Assembly (NCBI GenBank): GCA_017654935.2 | Contig: CM065693.1 | Span: forward strand, 20,963,822 to 21,027,821 | Origin: Phymorhynchus buccinoides | Lineage: Eukaryota; Mollusca; Gastropoda; Neogastropoda; Raphitomidae | Reading direction: 5' to 3' | Length of the DNA stretch: 64,000 nt | Shown here: positions 1 to 9,670 of the stretch, one piece after another | Layout of the letters: each line of letters starts with the position of its first letter | Position numbering within the stretch: position 1 is the stretch's first letter | Made by a program: the position numbers and the translations under genes | The notes under the pieces: model-generated | The model's input: the letters and a program-made list of their open reading frames with translations, nothing else | What the model was told of the DNA's origin: nothing | The model's database searches: none

Positions 1-279
1 ATTTTGGTATTATGTCAGGCATCAGAGGATTTGCAAAGGATTGAAAATTGCTGGCAGATGATTTCTTTGTGGTAGCAGAGGTTTTGTCTTTCTTTCTGAT
101 GGCAATCTTCACCGTCAGGTAGCATTTTAAAGTAATTTATGCATGAATTATGCCTTTTGGGTCATGTTTCGAACTGATTTAAGCATTGTCCAGCCTTGAT
201 GGCCCTTTTATAGCATTTTTTTCAAAGGATTGGATTCGGACTATTCTGATGCTTAATGTGCTTCTTTATATGTTTACAG

Positions 280-408
280 CTACTGGTCAACACGGAGCGC
301 CCAGTGTTCTGCTGAACACCACCCTGAGCATGGCCCCTGTGCCTGTGGTCACCACGCTGCCCATCTCCTCACAGCCCCCGCTACAGCTGCAGCCTCCCCT
401 ACCCACAG
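280..408 (+). CDS. Exon of unidentified Pro/Gln-rich gene (internal exon 1 of the visible series)
   Basis: The exon is bounded by a pyrimidine-rich acceptor ending tttacag and a donor cag|gtaggt. It reads in one open frame from a split first codon (two bases) to a split last codon (one base) and encodes a Pro/Leu/Val/Thr-rich segment around GQHGAPSVLLNTTLSMAP and SQPPLQLQPPLPT. GC-rich third positions against an AT-rich intron support coding. No domain is visible; such low-complexity stretches are common in disordered tails of RNA-binding proteins and transcription cofactors. The phase fits exon 879-1180 exactly. I do not recognise the gene, and its 5' part lies outside the window. Confidence 0.75.
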
Positions 409-608
409 GTAGGTTAATCAGTCATCTCTTGGGAGACAAGTGTCTGGAACACATGATATTTACTGCACTGAAAATCCTCCAAATCCTCCCTTATATTGTT
501 ATAAGTCCTCAAATTGGATGATTTTTGAAGGTCTTATAAGGGAGGTTCCACTGTACTAAATATTGGCTCCAGCGACCATGTATGTTTTGTGTTTAAAAAA
601 AACCCATC

Positions 609-844
609 TTAACCCTTTCATCGCCTCTTGGCACCACAATGATTTAACACCCATGTCACTAAAATGCATCAATAGAGGGTCTGGTATCCAGTGACCTTAT
701 GTTCTTCATTTTGGGAGGTAAGGACAGGCCCTATTTTATGCACGCCGCAGAGGAATCCCCAATATTGCAGACAAAATCTTTTCTCTACCTGGGTAAGTTT
801 AATGGTAAATTTTGGTTGAGGAATGGCTAGCGTTAAAAGGGTCA
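609..844. mobile_element. MITE family A (TTAACCCTTTCA ends), copy 1, in intron
   Basis: Non-autonomous element of about 235 bp. It begins ttaaccctttcatcgcc and ends in a decayed inverted version of that end. The body (motifs cacccatgtcact, gtgaccttatgttct) recurs near 11431-11690, 22043-22280 (inverted) and 25588-25835, with a partial copy before 8241. Copy 25588-25835 has the clearest terminal inverted repeats and TTAA flanks, which would fit a piggyBac-type target site; that assignment is an inference. Confidence 0.65.
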
Positions 845-878
845 AACATAGTAAATTTCACCTTGTGTGTTGTTTCAG

Positions 879-1180
879 CGCTGGAGTTGGGCCAGCAGCA
901 GCTGATAATGAGCCAGGCCCCGCCCCCTCAGCCCCTGCAGATGACGCTGGCGCCCCAGATGTCGGTGCAGACCTCCCTGCCTGCCTCCATGGCCTCCATG
1001 GCCTCTCACTTGGCCCCCGCCCCGGGCGGCCTGGCCCACCACCACCCCGCAGCCTTGCAGCCGCCCACAATGCAGCTGGTGTCCCAGCCCACCCCTGTGG
1101 CCCCGCCCCCGATGCTGGCTGCCCCGCCCGTCCCTGTGTCGGTCCCCACCCAGCAGCAGATTGTGTACGCTCCGCCTCCG
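879..1180 (+). CDS. Exon of unidentified Pro/Gln/Met-rich gene (exon 2)
   Basis: The acceptor is ttgtttcag|cg and the donor ccg|gtcagt. The open frame begins with two bases completing a codon and ends in phase 0. It encodes a segment of about 100 residues rich in Pro, Gln, Met, Ala and Ser (LELGQQQLIMSQAPPPQPLQ, then QMSVQTSLPASMASMAS, then PTQQQIVYAPPP). The very high GC content and periodic wobble bases contrast with flanking introns. The segment looks intrinsically disordered with no globular domain. Two other long frames across this stretch are GC-driven shadows. The phase agrees with the exons on both sides. Confidence 0.8.
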
Positions 1181-1214
1181 GTCAGTGGTCTGCTTAGCTC
1201 TGTGTTTATGTGTG

Positions 1215-1329
1215 TTGGGCTGGGGAAGGTGTGGAGTGGTAACGTGTTCGCTTCGTGCCAAGTAAACCCGAGTTTGAACCTGGGTACAGGGGATTTTTCC
1301 TCTCACTTTGCACTAGGTCTGAATGTGAA

Positions 1330-1360
<31 letters not shown>

Positions 1361-1595
1361 CGTGTGCCCATGCACTTAGCACACGTTAAACCCAGTAGCA
1401 ACGAAAAAGTTGTCATTTGGTCAAAATGTACCCCCACTCCACCCCCTTTCCTTCCTCATCAATCACACACAAAAATCACATGCAAAAAAAAAGAAAATGG
1501 GTGGCGCGCCTCTGGCTGCGACGCGTTCTCCAGGTGGGAGCAACCCGAATTTCACAGAGATGCCTCTGTGACTATAAAATAAAGTACCTGATACT
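1215..1595 (+). mobile_element. tRNA-derived SINE, copy 1
   Basis: A tRNA-like head with a B-box-like gtttgaacctg is followed by a conserved centre (tctttcggatgagacgataa then accgaggtcccgtgtg) and a 3' part with cacaaaaatc, a tggctgcgacgcgttctcc block and ctgtgactataa. The same order recurs at 22278-22675 (B box gttcgaacctg), and a 5'-truncated minus copy lies at 6610-6770. The central block resembles the deeply conserved SINE domain shared by many metazoans (Nin-DC type), from memory. Copies differ enough that it is not recently active here. Confidence 0.75.
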
Positions 1596-1739
1596 GATAT
1601 GCGTGTGTCGGACCTGTTTACCCATATGATTTTGCCTTATTTTGTACACATATTTGACAGAAATATGGTACATGGGGAAAAATATGGTGACATTTTTTTA
1701 ATCATTTCTATATATTAGTATTACCTGATTATTGAAACA

Positions 1740-2446
1740 TGTGAGTGTGTGTGTGTGCATGCATGCGTATGTGTGTATGGTGGTGGTGGTGGTGTTAATC
1801 TAAATGGATAATATTTTTGACACCGTATTTCAATAGTTCTTATACCAATCAATGTAAGCATCTTTGCACTCCATTTTTTAAACTTTCCTGTTGGAGTACT
1901 CCTGTTTTGTGAAAAATGCACTTATCTTTTATTTCGAATACACGAAGACAGATTTTAGGGTAAGCAGGTCTGGTGTGTGTGGTGGTGGTGGTTGGTAGTG
2001 TGCGCCCCTGACCTATACTTTGCTCTGTACAGGTCTTCCAGGCTGTATATGCCTTGGGTCAGTAATTTGACATCTTGTTTGTGTTGTAGGGTTGTCACTG
2101 TGTGTGTCAAGTCAAGTCAAAACAATCTTTATTGAGGGTTAAAGCATAAGCTGACAAAGGTGTTTTTTTCATTCTGCTCTCACACAAAAATACAAACATC
2201 AGTCAAGAAAACAATAGAAAAAAACCCCACTCACAATTGAAAGAATTCACAAAACAATATAATATTGTGTGTGTGTGTGATAACATATAAATAAGATGAA
2301 AGTGTAGTAATGAAGAAAAAAAACTTGCTCAAAGCATGAACGCTAGGTAAGTCTCCTCCAGAAGGTGGTGGGCATCCACCCACTGCCCAGCACCCCCAGT
2401 TCAAAGCCCAGAGTGATAATATTCAATCTGTCTGTGAAACGTGCAG
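1740..2446. repeat. Intron with GT/GGT microsatellites and a dispersed repeat end
   Basis: Short gt and ggt runs lie at 1742-1795 and 1976-1995. From 2105, tcaagtcaaaacaatcttta followed by ttgagggttaaagc resembles the 3' end of a dispersed invertebrate repeat. Nothing coding was found between exon 879-1180 and exon 2447-2668. Confidence 0.4.
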
Positions 2447-2668
2447 GAGGTGGTGTCTAGTGGGCCGATGCAGCCCCAGCAGGGCTTGATGATGTCCTCC
2501 ACCGCCCCCTCCTCCCACATCTACTCCCTGGCCACCAGCAGCTCCATGGTGTCCCACACGCCCCTGGGGCCTTCCAAGGACGCCGTCCATGAGACGCACC
2601 ACGCCACCCGCCGCCGCTTCACTGAGGACAAGGACGACAAGATCCCCGACAGCCTCTTGGGCTACCAG
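2447..2668 (+). CDS. Exon of unidentified gene (exon 3)
   Basis: The acceptor is gtgcag|gag and the donor tac cag|gtcagc. The exon is 74 whole codons in phase 0-0, matching the phase-0 end of exon 879-1180. It begins EVVSSGPMQPQQGLMMSS and continues into the charged stretch THHATRRRFTEDKDDKIPDS followed by LLGYQ. This last part is the most structured-looking and least repetitive portion of the visible protein and would be the best query for identification. The acceptor has a weak pyrimidine tract, so the exact 5' edge is less certain than the 3' edge. Confidence 0.75.
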
Positions 2669-2722
2669 GTCAGCTGGCGGTCCAGTGGAGTCACCTTTTA
2701 GTTTTACCTTGGAAATATTTCA

Positions 2723-2864
2723 GGGCCTGTATTCATGTCGAGATAGTACGAGTCTTATCATCATGATATCTTAGAAGTCCTTCTAAAGTAAGGACTTCAG
2801 AATACTGAAGGACTTCCAAGATATGACGATAAGTCTCATGCTATCTCAATGTGAATACAGGCCC
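2723..2864. mobile_element. MITE family B, near-perfect hairpin
   Basis: The first half (gggcctgtattcatg, gagatagtacgag, atatcttagaagtccttc) is followed by its inverted complement ending aatgtgaatacaggccc, so the whole 142 bp can fold back on itself. This is a miniature foldback element. Its half-unit is amplified in tandem at 4077-4435, and an inverted end lies at 4697-4748 beside the gap. Confidence 0.75.
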
Positions 2865-3797
2865 AACAAGGAAGAGCTCCCTTGTATTCTTATTCTTCTT
2901 TTTTAAAAGTAAAAAATCCAGTTAATTTAAGAAATATCATTCATTGACTCCCACAGCAGTAGTATTGCTTTCAGGCACATGGAGTGCATGCTAAAAATTA
3001 AATCTTGACACCACATGTGGAGCTGGCATGTGGATTGCACTGACTACATTCGGTATAGGTTAAGCAGTGCGGGGCGTTACGAGTACAAGCAGCACAGGTG
3101 GTTGGGCGTATAGCGTATAAACGAAGAGTTTTTAGCAAATTTGCCAATTTTAACAAGTCAAAAGGAAAAACATGGGAGAACTATCTCTAAGGGAGGGGGA
3201 TGTTGACAGAGCTGTTCACCATTAGGATTTGTCTGTAATTATTCCGTTTTGAGCCCTCCGATTACGGTCAGCAACAATAAATTACGCTGAATGAATGATA
3301 CAAATGAACGATACGAGCGATGCGAACCTGGCGTGAGAAGTCAATACCCTGAGCCCATTTTCTACCATTTTGGACGCCATTACTGTTGACACTGACGAGA
3401 GTAGGCTCCCCTATCAAGCATGCAAAGTTTGTTTGATGACTTCCTGTTGTTTTTTTGGGTTGCTTTTCAAAGTGAAAACCCGATGGAATTTTCGCAAATT
3501 GTGATGTTTTAAGGTCAATGAAGATTTTTTTTTTTATCCAATGAAGGGTTTTGGCAAACACACACACAAAAACACACATAGAAACACACACATGCATGCG
3601 CGTACACACGTTGACCCGTCAAAGAAACGTCTATGTTTTCGGTTCAGTCCCATAAGTTGGAAAAATCTTCAGGCAGAGGTTTGAGGTTCCACATGCACCC
3701 ATGTTTTTCTGTCTCATTGCCTGTGAAGATGATGAAGTGATAACTAGTAGCTCCTCACATTGACAACCCTGTTTCATTTAACTTTCCCCCTTTGCAG
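2865..3797. other. Intron without recognised gene
   Basis: A block near 3220-3290 (gtaattattccgttttgag, cagcaacaa) matches one at 15480-15535, so it belongs to a dispersed repeat. A short CA tract lies at 3555-3610. No coding evidence was seen. Confidence 0.4.
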
Positions 3798-4035
3798 CAC
3801 GGCCCCCCTCACCTGGTGAACCTGGTCTGCTCCTCCAGCCCTCCCCCGGGCAGCCAGCCCCAGCCCGTGCTGCACCCCGCGCCTCCCACCCTCATGGCCG
3901 CCCAGACTCCCTCGGGGCAGCCCCCCGCCGTCTTTCAGCATGCCCCCCATCCCCATCAGCACCCGCACCCCCACCTGGTGGCCCCAGCCCCCCAGCACCA
4001 GCCCATTGCCGTGCTGCCTGCCCAGCCACAGCCAG
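3798..4035 (+). CDS. Exon of unidentified Pro/His-rich gene (exon 4)
   Basis: The acceptor is ctttgcag|cac and the donor gccag|gtaaga. It is open for 79 codons plus one base (phase 0 to phase 1). The protein begins HGPPHLVNLVCSSSPPPGSQ and goes on to a His/Pro segment (PPAVFQHAPHPHQHPHPHLV) and AVLPAQPQPG. The composition continues that of the two preceding exons. The donor is followed at once by a G homopolymer and a tandem of MITE half-units, and then by the scaffold gap, so the next exon of this gene may be missing from the assembly. Confidence 0.8.
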
Positions 4036-4076
4036 GTAAGACTGTGGGGGGGGGGGGGGGGGGGGGGGGTGAGAGA

Positions 4077-4435
4077 CCTGGGCCTGTATTCACATTGGGA
4101 TAGTATGAGACTTATCGTCATGATATCTTAGAAGACCTTCTAAAGACCTGGGCCTGTATTCACATTGAGATAGCATGAGACTTATCGCATATCTTAGAAG
4201 TTCTTCTAAAGACCTGGACCTGTATTCACATTGAGATAGTATGAGACTTATCGTCATATCTTAGAAGTCCTTCTAAAGACCCGGGCCTGTATTCACATTG
4301 AGATAGTATGAGACTTATCGTCATGATATCTTAGAAGTCCTTCTAAAGACCTGGGCCTGTTTTCACATTGAGATAGTATGAGACTTATCATCATGATGTC
4401 TTAGAAGTCCTTCTAAAAGTCCTATTAACTCTTCT
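4077..4435 (+). repeat. Tandem array of MITE family B half-units
   Basis: About five units of roughly 68 bp, each starting gcctgtattcacatt and ending gaagtccttctaaag. Each unit is one arm of the hairpin element at 2723-2864. The array begins about 40 bp after a donor site. Confidence 0.85.
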
Positions 4436-4769
4436 AGCACCTTGGGGGGGGGCGAATATATTCGCCCAAGACGTCACTTTACACTCGTACTCCCACTAAG
4501 TGCAAAGATATTCACTGCCAATCACCCTGCCATGTGTTTGTTGTTTAGAGCTTTTGTCACTGGTTCTGTCGTTAAAGCAATGCACGTGCACTCCGGAAAA
4601 AAATAGTCACTTCCTTCTTGTCGGTTGAGATGCAACGGACAACCAACAACATAAAAAAAAATACATGTTGCTAGAAGAGTTACATCTTACTACTTTAGGA
4701 CTTCTAAGATATAATGATAAGTCTCGTGCTATCTCAATGTGAATACAGCGATGGCTTGGAGTCAAAGCG

Positions 4770-5269
4770 NNNNNNNNNNNNNNNNNNNNNNNNNNNNNNN
4801 NNNNNNNNNNNNNNNNNNNNNNNNNNNNNNNNNNNNNNNNNNNNNNNNNNNNNNNNNNNNNNNNNNNNNNNNNNNNNNNNNNNNNNNNNNNNNNNNNNNN
4901 NNNNNNNNNNNNNNNNNNNNNNNNNNNNNNNNNNNNNNNNNNNNNNNNNNNNNNNNNNNNNNNNNNNNNNNNNNNNNNNNNNNNNNNNNNNNNNNNNNNN
5001 NNNNNNNNNNNNNNNNNNNNNNNNNNNNNNNNNNNNNNNNNNNNNNNNNNNNNNNNNNNNNNNNNNNNNNNNNNNNNNNNNNNNNNNNNNNNNNNNNNNN
5101 NNNNNNNNNNNNNNNNNNNNNNNNNNNNNNNNNNNNNNNNNNNNNNNNNNNNNNNNNNNNNNNNNNNNNNNNNNNNNNNNNNNNNNNNNNNNNNNNNNNN
5201 NNNNNNNNNNNNNNNNNNNNNNNNNNNNNNNNNNNNNNNNNNNNNNNNNNNNNNNNNNNNNNNNNNNNN
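4770..5269. other. Scaffold gap (500 N)
   Basis: Exactly 500 undetermined bases, a conventional fixed gap size. Order, orientation and distance across it depend on scaffolding only, so exons on either side should not be assumed to belong to one gene. The left flank ends in a MITE B arm and the right flank begins inside a CT repeat. Confidence 0.95.
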
Positions 5270-5391
5270 CCTCTCTCTCTCCTCTCTCCTCTCTCGCGCT
5301 CTCTCTCTCATCTCTCTCTCTCTCGCGCTCTCGTCCATCTCTCTCTCGTCTCTCTCTCGTCTCTCTCTCTCTTCTCTTTTCTCGTCTGCTT

Positions 5392-5422
<31 letters not shown>

Positions 5423-5468
5423 GTCCTCTCTCTTGTCTCTCCTGCTCTCCTCGTCTCGGGCTGTCTAT

Positions 5469-5507
<39 letters not shown>

Positions 5508-5624
5508 TCGCTCTTCTCCTCTCTCTCTTCGTCTCTCTTCCCTTTCTGCTTCACTCTCGTGTCTCTTCTCTTCCTCTCTCTGTCCGTCTCTCTCTCGCTC
5601 GTCTCTCTCTCTCTCTCTCTCTCG

Positions 5625-5656
<32 letters not shown>

Positions 5657-5765
5657 TCAAGGACCGATTGGAAGAATAGGAATAGGAGTTGCCCTAAAAT
5701 CTATATCCTTGGAAAATAAAGTTTAATTTTTTTCAAGTTTTTCTCGTCTCTCTCTCTCTCTGATA
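5270..5765. repeat. CT-rich microsatellite
   Basis: Imperfect (CT)n with cgct and ttct interruptions, plus a short second tract at 5745-5762. The long Ser/Leu and Arg/Glu reading frames here are low-complexity artefacts. Confidence 0.9.
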
Positions 5766-6202
5766 GGGTTATTGGCGAGAGTTTATTCCCTTTTTTGGTC
5801 AGTGCTCAACCCTCTTCCCCCCCCACAAGGGCATCACTCTGGCAAAAGGTGTTCTTTGCATGGCGCAATAGATACGACTTTGTTGTTGAGTACCCAGGTA
5901 CCGGCAACACCTAACTTCATAAAGCAACTCAACAAATAACACCTATGTCAGGGCTCCCAGTGACCCCCATTTGGTGGTCTAGTTGAAGTCACTAATTCTA
6001 CAGGCCCTCTAAAAGACTGTGCAGGGGGTCCCAGGGATGCACTAGAAAAATACTTTTTAGCATTCCGCTATGGCCACTGGGACCACCTCTATCCCCACCT
6101 CTATGACCCTCTATAATTAAGTGAAGGAGTCCCCTGGGACGCCGCTTGTGATTTGCGGGACATGGGGAGCCCTGCCATGTAAAGGTTTTATTTTCTCCCC
6201 AG
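5760..6202. other. Intergenic or intronic sequence with a dispersed repeat
   Basis: The block gggttattggcgagagttta through ggcaaaaggtgttctttgca recurs at 26585-26685, again next to a CT tract, so the two form a dispersed repeat. The rest, to 6202, shows nothing recognisable. Confidence 0.5.
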
Positions 6203-6373
6203 ACATGCGGAAAGCCGATGTTTCGCGACTATCGCAACACGAGCCTGCGGCCGTATCGGGTGTGTGTGAGCCTGAGGATGCGCTACTGTGGACGTGTCGA
6301 GTTCCAGTGCTGCTGCTCTTAGGGGGACGCCTGGGGCATCCCTTGCGACGTCTGCCCTGCCCCCGCAGAAACA
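6203..6373 (+). pseudogene. Fibrillin TB (8-Cys) domain exon with frameshift and in-frame stop
   Basis: The acceptor is tctccccag|ac and a donor-like aca|gtcagt closes the exon. In phase 1 the start reads DMRKAD, the usual beginning of fibrillin TB exons. A change of frame near 6220 then gives FRDYRNTSLRPYRVCVSL and RYCGRVEFQCCCS, a TAG stop at 6320-6322, and GDAWGIPCDVCPAPAET. The CCC triplet, G-x-AWG, C and CP spacing are diagnostic of the TGF-beta-binding-protein-like (TB) fold; compare CCCTNGEAWG at 22692-22895. The damage may be sequencing error, since other exons here carry single-base errors, or real decay. If genuine, this is the TB domain preceding the cbEGF run at 11892. Its following small exon and the first cbEGF of that run are not seen. 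Confidence 0.65.
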
Positions 6374-6609
6374 GTCAGTTTCTCTGTCCTTTCTCTTTTT
6401 TTTAGGCACAGTTAACTTCCCTTATAAACCTTCAAAACTCATTCAACTGAGGTCTTTCATAATGGAGGGTTCTTTAAGGTGATGTAATTTTTAATACTTT
6501 ACTCAAAGAAGGGCACCTCTCAAGAAGTAGGTCCTTTATATGGAGGGAGTCTAATCATGGAATCTTGTCATGAGGTTTCCACTGTATTAGGTATTTAGTA
6601 CTTTATATG

Positions 6610-6770
6610 TCACTAGAACATCTCTGAAATTTGGTGGGTTGCTCCCACCTGGAGAGCCCGCGTCGCAGCCAAGGCGCGTCCTACCTTTTTTCTTTTTTTT
6701 CTTGTTGCATGCGTTATTTTTTGTGTGATTGATGAGGAAGGTAAGGTTTGTGGTCTAGTAGCTGTTGTAG
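6610..6770 (-). mobile_element. tRNA-SINE, 5'-truncated minus-strand copy
   Basis: The reverse complement of the SINE 3' part: gttgctcccacctggagag, gtcgcagcc, then tgattgatgaggaaggtaag. It corresponds to the 3' half of the copy at 1215-1595. Confidence 0.7.
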
Positions 6771-6838
6771 AATTTTGACCCGACGACCTCCTTTCTACAA
6801 TCTGTTGTGTGCGGTTGATTGCCTCACGGGCTGATTAG

Positions 6839-6897
6839 GTGCTTGGCAGCCTCTACCTCGTGGGCAGCAACGGGACCTTCGTGGTGGGGGGCGGCAG
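6839..6897 (+). CDS. Candidate small exon, probably of the Pro/Gln-rich gene
   Basis: Between a possible acceptor ctgattag and the donor ggcag|gtctga, one frame reads VLGSLYLVGSNGTFVVGGG. GC content and codon pattern rise sharply over this 59-bp stretch relative to both flanks. Its phase does not join cleanly to the terminal exon at 8935, so an exon is missing, a base is miscalled, or the call is wrong. It does not resemble a post-TB fibrillin exon. Confidence 0.35.
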
Positions 6898-8934
6898 GTC
6901 TGACTTTGTTGTACAGTCATGTATAGGTGGTCTGTGAAGGACTCCACAATCTTCTCAACCGTAAGTGCCCTATGTGCAGTGGGTGGACTACATCGTGCTG
7001 AGCGAGGCTAAAAAGCCCACTGTACCCAGTTCGAACATCAGACGGGTTACTTGATAAATGAAGTGAACGCGTTACCACTTAGTGCCCACTCTACACACCA
7101 ATGTAGAAGGGATTTTTGGGGGGAGGCACTTCTAATGGCACTCTCATGGGCGCAACACAGTCGCTGCCTTTCGGCTGCACAAAATTTAAAAGTTTTCTCT
7201 ATGCTCGTTGTACTTGTTCAATGTGTGTGTGGTTTGATAACTTTGTTTATGTTAATAACATGTGGGCTTATGATGTTGATTTTATAAATTGTCTCTTCTG
7301 TATCGTTAAACATTAGGGAGTAAATACTTTGGCGGTGCCATAGCCGATGAGTGTTTAACCGATGGCGTGGTCACCGCTACACCTACCTGTATTATTTAAA
7401 AGCGGGACTTTACTGGTTTCGTACTGCTTCCGTCATTGCCTCCAGTATTGTTCCAACATATTGTATTTACAATGTCCCATATGTGTCCTGATTCAACCAA
7501 GAGACGTAAAACCTCCATTTTTCTCTCTCTTAAATACATTAGTTATAACCATGTCTATTTTGTCTTCATTTTTATGTGCCTGCCGAAACACAATTTCCTC
7601 ACTTTTTTGGAGACAATGAAAGGTGTGGAATTGGATTGGTGTAGCCTTAACCTTTTCACAGTCCAAATGTCGCATTTCCCCGCACCACACTGTTTTAACT
7701 CTCTAGCGCTATACCAGTATTTTTGTCTAGCGTTCTTAGTTGTCCGTTGCTCTCAACCCGACAAAAAATATATAAAGATAGTGGGGGGGTTTTTTGGAGT
7801 AACTATTTTTTTTTTCAAAAAAGTGCTGGCATGTGTCGTCTTTAAACTGGTAATTATCAAAATCACTTGTGTAACATTATACTGCGCTAAATACTAGACA
7901 AGACCACATATGGTCATGCGTACTTGGCAGGGAATGTCTCGTTGCATTTGGTGGAGTGTAAAAAAACGAAGGTGAAAGACATGTACTGGGGTCGATGTAT
8001 TAGTCACACCTGGTGGCCTTTGAAAAGTAGTTAATACTCATGTCAATAAAAGGCATCAAATTATGGATCTGGTACCACTGACCTAATGTTGTTAATCTTG
8101 GTAGAAGGAAATGCTTATTTAATACATGTCCTAAGGGTAATTCACAGGTATTGCAAGTCACCAACTGGTTCTTTACCCAGGTAAGTGTGACAGAATGTTT
8201 TGGGGGGGGGGCAGGGTAAAATGGCTGTGGTGAAAGGGTTAATGATTCCAAGCACTGGGAAGTTGTTTTCCTTTGCCAGCAGTCTGGGTGACGCAATTCA
8301 ATGGGATACTTAGTGGGTGATTTTTTTCCACGTCAGTTGGGCATGACACTCGAGTAGGGCTTATCCCAGCTATATTCTTAGTTGGCTTAGTGAAAGAGGA
8401 GAGGTTGTAGGACTCCTCTCTATTTCTTCGCTCTCTCTTTATCCCAACTAAGAATATAGAGGGGATTAGTTTGAGTGTCACGCTTCCTTGCTGAAAAAAT
8501 CCCACTAAGTCTCCCATTGGTTTACACAACAACAACAAAATAGAGTGAAATCGATAGTCAAAATTTGAAGGGACTGAAATTTTAGTTTGAGATAACATAT
8601 TTTGAGTTAAAAGACTTTTCAACATGAGATTATTATACTGGGACCAAACATTTATTTTGTGAGTTATCCTAGTGTTTTGTGAGCTATCCGTTTTTGAGTT
8701 GTCAGTCTTTGTCTTTTACTGTCAGTGGGTCGTCTGCCAATGACGATTCTTTTATTGTATGCTTTTATGAGCATTTTGTGTTCGCCTCAAAGTCAGTTTT
8801 GAAGAGATTTCCAACATTTGAAAGTACTATTTTTCTTACAAATTATTCCATGATATTTTGTTGATTGATTGAGTACGTTTTTCTCATTATGGAACAATGC
8901 AAATTAAAGAAAACTCATGTCTGTGCTGTTGCAG
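6898..8934. other. Intron with dispersed repeats
   Basis: The stretch 7380-7510 (cgggactttactgg, tgtcccatatgtgt, acgtaaaac) recurs at 47640-47765 and inverted at 46960-47085. A degraded MITE A copy precedes 8241. A hairpin element occupies 8298-8520. No exon was identified; the 153-residue frame at 7436-7897 has no coding character. Confidence 0.5.
8298..8520. mobile_element. Foldback MITE family C, copy 1
   Basis: Inverted ends (caatgggatacttagtgggt / cccactaagtctcccattg) enclose a second inverted pair around ctatattcttagttgg / ccaactaagaatatag. A related element lies at 24766-24967. Confidence 0.65.
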
Positions 8935-9009
8935 GGCGTGACCGGCGACTTTAGTGAAGACGGGGCCCTCACCATCATAGTCACACCCAATGTCTACCTC
9001 CAAATTTGA
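8935..9009 (+). CDS. Terminal coding exon of an upstream gene
   Basis: The acceptor is gctgttgcag|ggc. The frame reads GVTGDFSEDGALTIIVTPNV then YLQI and a TGA stop at 9007-9009. GC content falls abruptly after the stop into T-rich sequence typical of a 3' UTR. There are no cysteines, so it is not fibrillin. It most likely ends the Pro/Gln-rich gene of exons 280-4035, but the link crosses a scaffold gap and the phases cannot be checked. I do not recognise the C terminus. Confidence 0.6.
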   Translation, partial: GVTGDFSEDGALTIIVTPNVYLQI

Positions 9010-9670
9010 AGTTTGTTTTGTTTTTGGGGGGGGTGTTTTTTTTGCTTTGTTTGTTTATTTTTTTGTTCTCCCTGTGTCCTTAGCTGTTCACTGACCGTTG
9101 CTTATAACTCTTGTTTTAATTGATTTCTCTCTTCTTCTTTTAATTTTTTACAGTGCATTGTTTCATCGGCAGTTAGGAAGACGGATGAAAAACTGATAAT
9201 ACTGGCAGACGATCGCTCCAATTCGTCAATTCTTTTCCTCCTAAGACCACCATGATAGTGGCATGAGACGCTGCAGCAGGACCAGTCTTGACCCTTCACT
9301 GCTGACGCCGTGGAGGTACATGCCCCCTGTGCGTCATTGGTGCAGAGCCGACAATCCATCAGTTCACACCCCTCAACTCCCCCTCAGCTTCCCCTTCACC
9401 CTCCTTGTCACCTTCAGGTCCAGGCAAGCAGCATTTCATCGGAAGAACCGATCGGCCTCCCCCTCTTTTATCAGGGTCTTTTTTTTCCTCCAAAGAGCCA
9501 GAATGTTCCAACATACTGACCGTGGGCCCTGAAGAGAAAAGAAGAAGACTGGAGGAAGCAAAAACTTATACGTTTTGTATGAATTTTTTGTTTGTTTTAA
9601 TCACTGAGCTTCCTTATTGTGAACATTTTCTTTTTTTTCTGAAAAATACATATTAAAAGTGTCTGACAGT
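9010..9670 (+). other. Probable 3' UTR and polyadenylation signal
   Basis: T-rich, frame-poor sequence follows the stop at 9009. An ATTAAA hexamer at 9652-9657 is followed by a GT/T-rich stretch (gtgtctgacagtgttttgg and a later T run), the usual arrangement for cleavage. A second candidate, AATAAA at 11021, sits inside a repeat and is less likely. Confidence 0.45.

Noticed and set aside
858..1306. Alternative frames over exon 879-1180 (Arg/Gly- and Ala/Gly-rich)
   Set aside because: They arise from high GC content. Only the frame with matching splice phases on both sides was kept.
5406..5679. Long Ser/Leu and Arg/Glu frames near the N gap
   Set aside because: They translate a CT microsatellite; frames through the N gap are meaningless.
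6960..7060. Possible tRNA gene or coding exon (VDYIVLSEAKKPTVPSSN; ttcgaacatc)
   Set aside because: A B-box-like ttcgaac is present, but no cloverleaf could be formed convincingly and no acceptor-donor pair frames the coding text. It may be a decayed tRNA-SINE head.
7436..7897. 153-codon frame rich in Phe, Ile and Cys
   Set aside because: AT-rich intronic sequence overlapping a dispersed repeat, with no codon bias or homology signal.
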